In this document: positions 46,413 to 56,829 of the stretch, one piece after another
How the letters are laid out: each line of letters opens with the position of its first letter
Numbering within the stretch: the stretch's first letter is position 1
Source: Lonicera japonica
Lineage: Eukaryota; Streptophyta; Magnoliopsida; Dipsacales; Caprifoliaceae
Direction: 5' to 3'
DNA: 64,000 nucleotides
Assembly: GCA_021464415.1 (NCBI GenBank)
Contig: CM038468.1
Span: 5,084,001 to 5,148,000, forward strand
The notes under the pieces: model-generated
Databases searched by the model: none
What the model saw: the letters and a program-made list of their open reading frames with translations, nothing else
What the model was told of the DNA's origin: nothing
Position numbers and translations under genes: made by a program

Positions 46413-46592
46413 TGTTTAAGGAAATTATACATAGTGTGCTTTCGTCTAGATAGAATATGTATTAGGGATTTTACTGTGTTAATGGTGTATCATGGGCCAT
46501 AATGAGCTTCCTTGTAAATCCTATTTACTATTGTATTTGTGCCCTATTTAAAGGGCTCATCTAATGAAAGGATGAATATAGTTATTCCTACA
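46413..46592 (+). repeat. Copia 3' LTR
   Basis: 180 bp, TGTTTAAGGAAATTATACAT to TTATTCCTACA, with three differences from the 5' LTR. Confidence 0.9.
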
Positions 46593-47510
46593 ACATAAAT
46601 TAAAAATTTCATTAAAATTATAAACCATATTTGGTAAAAAAAATAGACATTTATCTTATTTAAGTTGACATTCATTTAAACCATATTTTGTAAAAAAGAC
46701 AGACATTTATCTTATTTAATTCTTTGTTATTATTTTTGGATGCGAGTAAAATACGCAATTTAATGTTGCACTCATGTTTAAATATTCTTTTAATTTTAAA
46801 AACAAATGCCAATTTTACTGTTTTGTAGCGGTTGCATATATATCCGTATATATATGTTTAATGTTAGTTACATTTTCTACTTTCAACTTTGTATCAAATA
46901 TAATTAATATTTTTATTTTCTTGTAAGCATAGTATTTTAGTTTCTATCTAACGAAACACTTTATTTATATTTTATATTTGCATAGGAAAGAAACTAACTC
47001 TTTGCTTAACATTTTGCTAAGTTCATAGGAATTGTGAGATTCTTATCCCAAACTCCTCAACATCAAGAAATTTATAAAATTAGATGAGCTAATTCAATTC
47101 AAATGTTTATGTAGTTTATAAAAATTTATTAATATCAAGTTAATTGCTATTGTTGAAAAAAATAAATTTGTGCCCGAAAAAAATTAATGTGCTTAAATTA
47201 AAAATATTATTAATTTTTTTTGAAAATAACTCTAACTCTATTTATAGTATCATATGTAAAATATATTTATAACACTGGTTAGGTTTTATTTTTAAACAAG
47301 CATAACTAGCCCAATTAAGTTTTATTTTTTCTCATCGTATTGCGATCTTTATTTTTCGTCTTTACTACTTCAATTATGTGTATTTGTCTTCATTCCTTTT
47401 TTTTTTCTCACCAAAATAGATATTTTTAGGCACTTTTTGCAAGAATTTCTCTTAATAGAGTCTCCTCCAATCAAAATTCTACACAAATATATGCAAGTAT
47501 GATACCATTG
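46593..47510. other. AT-rich spacer
   Basis: No gene is seen. A phrase of about 56 bases (AACCATATTTGGTAAAAAA...CATTTATCTTATTTAA) is duplicated at 46622 and 46678. Confidence 0.4.
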
Positions 47511-49185
47511 TGACGCGCCGAAAATACTTCCGTACTTAGGTACCCAAGTGCAGGTTGTCAAGTTATAATACTTGATAAGTCCAAGTGTCGAACCACAAGG
47601 ATAGTCGGAAAGACGATGTGGTGATTACGAGTCCAAGGCTTTGTTTAAGAGAATATGATTGGTTGATTTTAGTTGTTGATTTTAAAGTCTTGCAATAAAA
47701 ATTAAAATGATGTAATAATAGATGAGAAAAGGCTAAGGCATTATAGAATTCATTTGTTTTGCAAAGTTAAGTAAAATCAATCTCATTCAAAGTTCTCAAT
47801 GCAATTCCTAAGTGTTGAATATTTTACCCATTTCTAGGCAAAAGGGTGTGGAGCAAAAGCAACCCATTCTCATATAAATGCCATATAAAGAAAGGGTGTA
47901 AGAAAATATCAACATAAGTGTATCTTTCATTTTTATCTTGTGACAAAGGGTGTGAAGCAAGTGCAACCCATTCCCATATAATGTCAACCAAGATTCAAAC
48001 TTAAAATACACAAAAAGAAAAGGCATAAATTTAAACTAGGCATTTAAGAACTCATTGTTAGTTTCCCATAGGCAAATGACTTGATTATGAAAATGGCCAA
48101 CTACAAGGAGTTTAGCTCGATAAATCATAACATTTCATTTGTCTAAGATTGGGAGGTCTAGGTGGAGGTCAAACCGTCATATATAGACTTATTTGATAAA
48201 TACAAATTGAATCCTTAAAATGATTAATGAAGTTGTTTATTACATAAATTTAAAAGATCCTCTTTGTCAATACTTTAGCTAAGAAGATGATGAGTCTTAA
48301 AATCACATAAAGTGTAGAAAGCACTCAACATATCATTAAAGTATTAAAGGATTAAAATCTCAAATTTATGGTGTTTCCATGAATATTCAAAAACTAACCA
48401 TGCTTGGCAATGAAAATTATCTCATTCAAAGAAAGAATGGACATAGGCTAGTAAGAAATACACAAGTGTATCATCTCTCCATTAATGCTTGAGATCTATG
48501 TATACAAGGCATACAAAGTCAAATCATCATATGAAAATCATCTTACTAGCTTATGAATGGTTGAAAAAATGGAGAAGATGAAGGATTCAAAAAGTATTTA
48601 ACAATACGAACAATGGAATGAGAATCGAACTTACATAATTAATGCATTGCAAATTTTATCTTTTAGCCTTATATAGCAAAGAAATTTACTCCATAATAAA
48701 TGTAAAGACAAGAATTATAAAAGTGAACTCTATTTCTCTCTCTAGAAAATACTATTACAAGCTCTCTATAAATTGAGAAATGAGAAATAAAAATAAGACT
48801 AAGCTCTCCTCTCCAAAGCAACAATGAAGACTATAAATAGGAGAGTTGTGTTGGAAGTTAAAAAATAAACAATGCTTTATTTTTATTTTTGGTGGAGACT
48901 TCTACTTTCTTGGATGCTCTTTAATCACATGGACATGGAGACTTCCACTTTCTTTTATTCTTTTTGTCCCATGAAAAATTCCACCATTGTATTAAATACA
49001 ATATTTCTTGAAATCTAGAGACACCAAAATAAACACAAAAATGTGCCTTTCCAAGCATTGTTAAATACAAAAGTGCTACGAGACTAATCGCGAAATAAGT
49101 TGGCAAACTGAGTAGTTTTAGAAAAATAAACGCGTCAAACAACTCCGAAAATGAGCGTATGAATGACAATATTAAGCGTCTATCA
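47511..49185 (-). mobile_element. LTR D (gypsy family of C), 1675 bp
   Basis: The LTR begins TGACGCGCCGAAAATACTTC and ends AAGCGTCTATCA. It aligns with C and E but is more diverged from both than they are from each other. No flanking duplication is seen (CATTG on the left, CAAGT on the right), and it abuts E directly. Strand follows the orientation of the gag-bearing relatives. Confidence 0.75.
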
Positions 49186-51009
49186 CAAGTGTTGAACCAC
49201 AAGGATAGTCGGAAAGACGATGTGGTGATTACGAGTCCAATGCTTTGTTTTAAGAAGTGGATTGGTTGATTTTAATTGTTGATTTTAAAGTTATGCAATA
49301 AAAATTAGAGTGATGTATCAAATAATGAGAAAAGGCTAAGGCATTATAGAATTCATTTGCTTTGCAACATTATGTAGAACCAATCTCATTCGAAGTTCTT
49401 AATGCAATTCCTAAGTGTTAAGTATCTTACACTTTTTTAAGCAAAAGGATGTGAAGCAAAAGCAACCCATTCCCATATAAATGCCATATAAAGAAAGGGT
49501 GTAAGCAAAACTTAACACAAATGTATCTCTCCTTTGTATCTTGTAATCAAAGGGTGTGAAGCAAGTGCAACCCATTCCCATATAATGCTTAACCAAGATA
49601 CAAATTTAAGATACACCAAAATAAAAGGCATAAATTTAAACTAGGTATTTCAGAACTCATTATTAGTTTTACTTAGGCAATTGACTTGATTATGAAATTG
49701 GCCACTTAAAGAGTTAAGCACAATAAATCATAACATTTCCTTTGCCTAAGATTGGGAGGTCTAGGTGGTGGATAAACCGTCCGGTATAAACATATTTGAT
49801 AAATACAAATTGAATCTTTAGGGTAATTAGTGGAGTTATTTATGACAAAAAGTTAAGAGATCATTTTTGGCAACACCTTAACTAAGAAAATATTGAGTCT
49901 CAAAATCACATAAAGTGTAGAAAACACTCAACATATCATTAAAGCATCCAAGGATTTGAATCTCAAATTTATGGTGTTTCCATGAATATAAAAGACTAGT
50001 CATGCTTGACAATGAAAAGTATCTCATTCATAGAAGGAATTGACATAGGCTAGTAAGAAATACACAAGTATATCATCTCTTCATTAATGCTTGAGAACTA
50101 GGTATACAAGGCATACAAAGTCAAATCATCTTATAAAGATTATCTTACTAGCTTATGGATGGTTGATTAAATGGAGAAGATGAAGGATTCAACAAGTATT
50201 TAACAATATTAACAATGGAATGAGAAATGAACTTACATAATTAATGCATTGCAAACTTCATCTTTTAGCCTTAGCAAAGAAATTTACTCCATAATAAATG
50301 TAAAGACAAGAATTATAGAAACGTATTCCATTTCTCTTCAATGGAGATAATAAATTACAAATTCTAGAGAGAGTGAGTGTAATATTCAAGACAAGTAAAT
50401 AAAACTATTAATAATCCAAGAGTCTAAGTGTTTTTTTTAATACAATAATGGAGACTATATATATAGATGAGTGTATTGTCTCCTTCTCCTCTCTCTAATA
50501 AAGATCCAAGAGAAACTATCCCTTTTGTCCATTGGAAAATAATTACTTTTATATAAAATACAATATTCTAGGAGAAGGTGATTTGCACCACTTTCTAGTC
50601 TCCAAGCTAGTTATGAGATAGATGAGCAAAATAGGGGAGGTGACATAAAAGACAAAGCAAGCCATCTAGATTAATTTTGGCTTGAGCTAGATGGATCCAA
50701 GTGATGAGAAAAATTCCTTGATTGATCTAGCAAAAAGCTAGATATATCCAACTCTTTGACTTTTCCTTGACTTTTTGCTTAAAAGGACAAAAATTGCTCG
50801 GTTGATCATTCTTCTTTTACTCAATAAATTCCTCAAGATCTAAAGGCAACAAAATAAACAAAAAAATGCCTTTCCAAGCAATGTTAAATATAAAATATGC
50901 TACGAGACTAATCGCGAGATAAATTAGCAAACCGAATAGTTTTAAAGAGTTAAACGCATCAAACGACTCCGAAAAAGAGCATATTAATGACAATATTATG
51001 CGTTTATCA
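49186..51009 (-). mobile_element. LTR E, missing about 70 bases at one end
   Basis: The LTR starts inside the phrase CCAAGTGTCGAACCACAAGG, which in D lies about 70 bases from its end, and continues to the full end GCGTTTATCA at 51009. It is close to C throughout. The D/E junction, with no internal region and no duplication, suggests deletion or recombination between LTRs. Confidence 0.75.
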
Positions 51010-51262
51010 AAGAGCGGTTTGATCTATAAATATTTGAAGAGGCTCAAAACCCCAAAACATTGAATGCTTGGTAAGCTTAGTGGTGCATTTCCTCCCAATC
51101 CATCATTTGATTGCCGAAAATATTGGGAGTGTCTTCCCTTGAATATGATCTCGCGCAACCACTCAAATATGCTCTTACTTATCATGAGGTCATTTCTAGC
51201 TCTACCACCACCATCCGTTACTCCCACCACCGGAAACCCCCTTTATTGGACATGATTTAAAG
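51010..51262. other. Unclassified, less AT-rich patch
   Basis: Open frames exist on both strands (51064-51255 plus, 51024-51230 minus). The minus frame includes SIFEWLREIIFKGRHSQYF and looks more protein-like, but I do not recognise it. It could be a fragment of element E's interior or a captured exon. Confidence 0.3.
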
Positions 51263-51834
51263 TATATATTACAAGGTACATTACTTTAAGTTCTTACTTT
51301 TTAAAAGACATGGAATACTTAATATGTTTTTCACATGTACTTTTTAAAAGATATCAAATACTTAATATGTTTATTACATGTGATAATATGACTGTTTCAC
51401 ATGTTTTATATACTAGTCATATTAAATTCTGATATATAGAGATAACAGACATATTATATTTAGATATGAAATGCATATTATGATTATATAGAAATTTATT
51501 ATTCCGAATATGACACCGGCAATAGTATTTTTCCATGCATAATATGACTAAAGGTAAAGTTTTTACTTCAGATAAACAATATTTATTTGGATTTTAGTTT
51601 TTCTTTATTTAAATTTCAAAATTCTTATAATCCGAATAACTAACTCAATCTAATTTGAAATTATTTTAAGTTATCATTTATTTTTCAAAAAATTGGTAAA
51701 AATGGCAACATTTAAAAACCTATAAATGAATTAAAAATAACTAAATTAATTAAATAAAAAACAGAATCATAATTATCCAATAATTTTGGCTGACAACTAA
51801 TTACAAAAAACAAGTGGGTTAAATGCAAAAAAAT
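51263..51834. other. AT-rich spacer
   Basis: A phrase of about 45 bases (CTTTTTAAAAGA.AT..AATACTTAATATGTTT) is tandemly duplicated at 51297-51385. Nothing else is recognised. Confidence 0.4.
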
Positions 51835-52540
51835 TCAAAAATGCTGGGCTAAATACAAAAAGGCCCAACCATCCATTAGATTTTTTTGACAAAAAATTCA
51901 ATGAATAATATTTTTCTAAAATATGGGTGTGTTTTTAATTTTTTATAGAGTAGACTTTGTTTTATAAATTGTGTTTTAAAAGAAAGGCGTTGACAAAATT
52001 TGTATTTTGTGCAAACTTACTTTGCAAATAATTGTATTTTGTGCAAATTTAACTTTGCAAATAATTGTATTTTGTGCAAATTTAACTTTGCAATCCAAAA
52101 ATTTTAATGTCATTATTTTGGCTTGATATAATTTTATTTTTTAACTAATATGTTTTTATGTGTTACTCATGTAACTCTAAAAATAATGTTAAATTGGAAA
52201 CTTAATCTTGCGTAATTTAGAAAAATTATCATGTGTAATTTTTTATCAATAAATGAGTTTAAATTTGTAACTTGTTGTAATACTCTAAAGAACTATCAGT
52301 TAAATACTTAGACATGGTAATTTATTAAAAAAATGCGGTGCAAAATTAATTTTGCATGATACCATAAAAAATTACAATATAAAAATCTATTACAATGTTA
52401 ACGTTACAGTTCTTTTGAAATTTATGCTTAATTTACAATAAATGTTATTCCTTTATTCTTCTGTAGATTTTTATTTTTTTGTCAAACAAGCCTCATATTT
52501 TAATATTTGGCTTTTAATTTTTTATTCTATTTTTTTTTCT
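51835..52540. mobile_element. Probable MITE related to 17905-18573
   Basis: TTCAATGAATAATATTTTTCTAAAATATGGGT near 51897 matches the same inner phrase at 17938. A tandem array (51993-52095) of about three 33-bp units, core TGTGCAAATTTAACTTTGCA, again has GCAAA/TTTGC inverted halves, like the array in the first member. End points are approximate and no duplication is confirmed. Confidence 0.45.
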
Positions 52541-53289
52541 TTTTGGTTGACTTTGTTGTATATATATCATGTAACAGATTTCTAGAGAAAGGGAATAATA
52601 GCACATGTAAAAGGTGAGTGATGTGGCAATTTATTAGTTAGACACATAGACACTGTTAACGGAAATTTGATAAATCCACTAATTTAAGAAAATTCGTTTT
52701 ACCATTGTATATACTATTTTATTTCGGTACAAACGCCAATATTTATAAACTGCATAAATTACGTAATTTAAATTTTAAGGGTCGAATTCTTAAATTGACG
52801 GAGAAACAAAAAGGTGCAACAATTGTTCCAAAAAATAAATTATAAGCTTTTTTAGTAATTTAATAAATTAATAAATTAACCAATGATATCAATGAATTAA
52901 TTATGTAAACTGGCTAGGGTTTAGTAAAAGTCATTTTATGGCGACGCATCTGAAGAACACTTAATCAAATTTACTGCCTTGAAAATGATGTGGGTAGCAG
53001 GTATTACGGTTCAACAAAGAAAATTGAGTATACGTTTTGCTAAAAAAAAACAAAAAAATCTTTTATCAGGCTTAATGTTGGTATTTGTTTTCACTCCTTT
53101 AACGAAGATATTTGGAATTCATATTTGGAATTCTTGAAATACATACGTATTGTATGTCTATTAACAGTGTTCACCTTTAGCAATGGAATGTTTGTGATGA
53201 AAAACATTTTTGTTATAGAATTTGTTGTCTAGCAAGAAAACAAAGAACACATTACAAAAGTCATGATATATTGGTTTAGAAACTCCGAG
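52541..53289. other. AT-rich spacer
   Basis: No gene, RNA or transposon end is recognised. Confidence 0.4.
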
Positions 53290-54190
53290 CTCTGTCACGC
53301 AAAATTATGGTTAGAGACTTTAGTTATATGATATGATTTGCGTCGCAATGTTTTCTTTGTATTCTTTTATATTATTTTTCTTCATGATATAAACATTATA
53401 TGATTTACAACTATATAATGATGTTCTTGATAGGTCATTTCTCTTGCATGCACGAAATGAAACTTCCACTCTAAAAAATTGTAGGATGATTTATTGTGTA
53501 AATTTCTATATATTTATTACAAATTAAATCTATATGCAACACAAGTAATATAATTGAATCTTGCGAGAATTTATGTTAGTTCTACCACGGAGCATTGAGG
53601 AATATATATTTATGCGCATGCCTTTCTTTCTATTTATAATTTATAGTAACGATTTTTCTCCTTTCGATGAAATTACAATTTATAAATTTAAAGATAGTGG
53701 ATGAAACTAATTATTATTAGTTGACGGATAACTTACAAGCATTATTTTGTTATTATAATTATATATTAGCATAGAAATAATTAAAAATAGGGATTCGAAT
53801 TAAAATAGTATAATACGGGTAAGGGTAAATAACAAGAGGAGAAGTAACATTAATAAAAAGAATAATCATTTAGGACTAGACAGATTTTTCTACGGGTTGA
53901 ATTATTTTTTTTTTTGGTAAGATTACCGACTTAATTTTAATATTCTAGATTGTATTCAACTACTTCAAAAAAGCCTGCAATAAATATCATTTTAGCATTT
54001 AACTAGTTTGATAAATCTAACTAGCACAATATTTTAGAATAGAGTAAATAAAATATAAAATAATTAATGATTTTTGTTTTTTTTTTCTTATAGCAATTTA
54101 AAGTGTTGAATTCTTTGGAAATAGTAATCAAATTAATAAGACAAATCGCTTAAACATAATTAATTATCTAACAGCACTATTTTCTACGAT
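53290..54190 (+). repeat. R1 family copy
   Basis: GAGACTTTAGTTATATGATATGATTTG...CAATGTTTTCTTT matches 63365-63410. GGTCATTTCTCTTGCATGCACGAAATGAAACTT (53432) matches 57809, 59983 and 63474. GATGAAACTAATTATTATTAG follows at 53700, and the AATAAGACAAATCGCTTAAACATAATTAA block at 54135 matches 58592. The order is the same in all. Confidence 0.7.
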
Positions 54191-54529
54191 AATAGCAATT
54201 TAGGCTGCTAAGACACCTGAGAGTACTATAAAGTTGGACATGACTCTAAAGCCGGCTAAGTATTATCATTTGTGACATGCTAGGAAGTTTCATTAGATTT
54301 TTCTTTATTTTTCTTTATTGTGTTTATTTTGGGTTTAAGCTTTTCCAGCTTTGTTTCCAAGTTGTTTCTTTTTTTCTATCATTTGATTTATTTTGTTAGC
54401 CTCTCGGTTTAGGCTTTTCAAATCCATTTTTTTTTCATGATATTTTAATCTAGACTCACTTCAAAGATGTATAGTTACCATTTGTTATTATTATTTCTGG
54501 GGCAATTGGGCATTAGGGTTCATTCTAAT

Positions 54530-55088
54530 CAGGGCCGGTCCTGAGTTTTGAGGGCTTTGGGCAAATTTTGATTTTGGGGCCTTTTGTATATTCATGTAAC
54601 ATAATTATATCAATAAACTCCAACAAATATATACATATATATATATATATACAAATTATGAGATTTGAAAAGTAACAAAAAGAGTAATCAAATTTCTTAT
54701 TGATATATAATTTAGTTAAAACAAAATTAAAAGGTAGCATTTTATTCAACAACAAAAAAAATCACATAAACTCATCGATATATGGGGTTTAGGGTTATTT
54801 TATTGCATTTTCTTTTTTTATTTTAGTTGAATTGGGAACTTGGGTTTGTATACTTGATAAAAAAAAGAAAAAAAACTCAATCTCGCCCATACCAAGACTC
54901 CAAACTCGAGTTGCAAGATAAGTACTATCACCCGTTGGAACAATTGTCTCGTTGGTTGCTTTTATTCAGCCAAAAATTATTTTAATTTTACCTACTATAA
55001 CTTATATATAAGGGAAAAATATTGAGGGCCCTGTTACTTCTGGGGCTTAGGCGACCGCATGGATCGTTTATGCCTAGGGCCGGCTCTG
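54530..55088. mobile_element. hAT-like non-autonomous element, 559 bp
   Basis: CAGGGCCGGTCCTGAG at the left and CTAGGGCCGGCTCTG at the right are imperfect inverted ends of a common plant hAT type. Flanks ATTCTAAT (54522-54529) and ATTTTAAT (55089-55096) form an 8-bp duplication with one mismatch. No transposase frame. Confidence 0.8.
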
Positions 55089-55162
55089 ATTTTAATAATA
55101 ACATAATTATAAAGGACACTTACGAATTAGCCGTGTAAATTAAGGATACTGTACAAAAAAGG

Positions 55163-55998
55163 CACTAATACACCTTCTTTATAACATCTCATTTCTCATT
55201 AGAATTGGTGCTAATTGGTACTAAATCTGTTTTAGCACCAATGGTGCTAAATCTGTTTTAACACCAATAGTGCTAAAAGATTTGGTGCTAAAATGGTTTT
55301 AGCACTAATACAAAATAGAGAACAACAAAATTCATGGTGCTAAAATAGATTTAGCACCCATCCAATGACACACATCAAGGTGGTTTTAGCACCAATATTG
55401 CTAAAACATTGGTGCTAAAATGATTTTATCACCAACACAAAACAGAAAACAACAAAAATGTTGAGGTCATCATCGACTCAAAAATAACCTAAAAATCCAT
55501 CTACTCTTGTCACAATCACCATCTCCGATCACCTCCGTGAGGTAAATAAAATATAAAATCAAAATACAAATATAAACTCCTTAACTCCTAAAATGAATTT
55601 AACACAAAAGTAAATGAATTCCATATCAGATCTAGAACAAAAAAGCGGCACCAATGAGCACAACCATGGCAGATCCAATAATAGATACTCTGTTAAGAGC
55701 ACCGGCGCTAGCAGGAACCGCTGTTGCACAGCCGGGAGCTACAGCGATCGAGGAAAGAGGCATGGCTATGCCAGGGGAAGACGAAAGCGGAGCAGCAGGA
55801 GGAGCTAGTGGTGAAGAAATTGGAGCTTCAATAGGAGTAGAAGCTGGAGTTGAGATCGGTGGAATAACTGAAGAAAATAGCGAAATAGAAGGCTATGAGG
55901 CTATAGGAGAAACAGTCGATGAAACCAAATTATTATTAATGGCTAAGAGAGAGACGGGAGTGAGTGAGCGAGAGTGAGAGAGAGGGCACTGTTTAGTG
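55163..55998. mobile_element. Candidate gene-carrying element with GGTGCTAAA array
   Basis: From 55205 to 55435 TTGGTGCTAAAA and its complement occur about a dozen times, often as pairs (TTTTAGCACCAATGGTGC), the look of a subterminal array. CACTAA at 55163 and TTAGTG at 55993 could be CACTA-type ends, but the three flanking bases differ (AGG and TAT). Between array and right end lies an arabinogalactan-protein-like fragment. The element interpretation is tentative. Confidence 0.35.
55632..55976 (-). pseudogene. Arabinogalactan-protein-like fragment with GPI-anchor tail
   Basis: The minus strand encodes a Pro/Ala/Ser/Thr-rich stretch with PPISTPASTPIEAP and APPAAPLSSSP, then GCATAVPASAGALN, and a hydrophobic tail VSIIGSAMVVLIGAAFLF ending at a TAG (55632-55634). 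This is the layout of a classical arabinogalactan protein: a hydroxyproline-type mucin domain, a small-residue cleavage site and a C-terminal signal for a GPI anchor at the plasma membrane. The N-terminal signal peptide is absent and one in-frame TAG (55893-55895) interrupts the mucin domain. The overlapping plus-strand frame at 55654-55977 is its antisense shadow, although either strand stays open over much of this GC-richer patch. Probably a captured or retro-copied gene piece, not a working gene. Confidence 0.6.
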
Positions 55999-56267
55999 TA
56001 TTTTTGTCCATCAATATTTATCATTTTCCTTAAAATAAATTAATATTATGAAAAGTGTCCTTATTGTAAAACCAAATTATGAAATTAGTATTACTTCCTT
56101 TTATTAAACATGAGTCCGTCTTTAGAATTATAAAACACTACGTAGTGAGGTCCTATAACCGTATAACCCATTATCTCATTATTTCTAGACATACAAAGAA
56201 TAGAAAAAAAAAACACATGGAAAGAAAGATGTACCAAGGGCTCACTCCGAATCCCAATTTAGAAAAA

Positions 56268-56575
56268 GGATATTTGGACTTCGCACCCCATATTTTGACT
56301 CCTAATTTGAGATTGCAGCCCATGATTTAAATCCTTTGACTTTGCACCATACTGCTAACTAATTCTGTTAAGTTCTGTTAATTTGCACCTTTGACTTTGC
56401 ACCATACTGTTAACTAATTATGTTAAGTTCTGTTAATTTGCATCCCAAATGGGGTGCAATCTCAAATTAAGGGTCAAAATGTCGGGTGCAAAGTCCAAAT
56501 ATCCCATTTGCTTATTAATAGAACTTAACATAATTAGTTAACAATGGGGTGCAAAGTCAAATGATTTAAAACATG
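56268..56575. repeat. Foldback element
   Basis: GGATATTTGGACTTCGCACCCC near 56268 is inverted at 56483-56508 (GGGTGCAAAGTCCAAATATCCC), and ATTTGAGATTGCA.CCC is inverted near 56452. A middle unit (CTTTGACTTTGCACCATACTG...TTAATTTGCA) is tandemly doubled (56334 and 56389), and part of it appears inverted again at 56518-56575. No target duplication is clear. Confidence 0.65.
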
Positions 56576-56829
56576 AGTTGGCCAAAGATAGTGGTGGTCG
56601 GAGATGGTAACCGGAAATAGTGGAAGAGACTAAAAATTACATTTATTCCCCTCATTTACCTAAAATTATATTTGGGCTGTAAACAGTTTAAAATTTGAAC
56701 TCCATTAACCAAAATGGGTCAATTGTAATAAATTGGATAGTTTATGGCATTAATTGCTAAATAGTTCAGATGGCAAAGTGTTAATACCCCAACAGTTAAG
56801 AGGGGGCAAAGTGCAATTAATTCTATATT
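56576..56829. other. Spacer
   Basis: No gene is seen. The phrase GGCAAAGTGTTAATACCCC (56770) echoes the foldback sequence. Confidence 0.35.

Larger units (their letters stand above)
39580..46592 (+). mobile_element. Degenerate Ty1/copia retrotransposon, 7013 bp
   Basis: Two 180-bp LTRs differ at three positions. Between them are a primer site, a leader with a minisatellite, gag, a zinc-knuckle region, then integrase, reverse transcriptase and RNase H remains in the Ty1/copia order (integrase before reverse transcriptase), a tandem-repeat 3' region and a polypurine tract. Many stops and frameshifts inactivate pol. The five bases outside the LTRs do not match (GAAAT and ACATA). The short LTR and TTATCAGCACG primer site suggest an Ale-like lineage, with low confidence. 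Confidence 0.88.

Noticed and set aside
55654..55977. Plus-strand 107-codon frame as a gene
   Set aside because: The Gly/Glu-rich product has no known pattern, while the minus strand gives an arabinogalactan-type domain, GPI tail and correctly placed stop.
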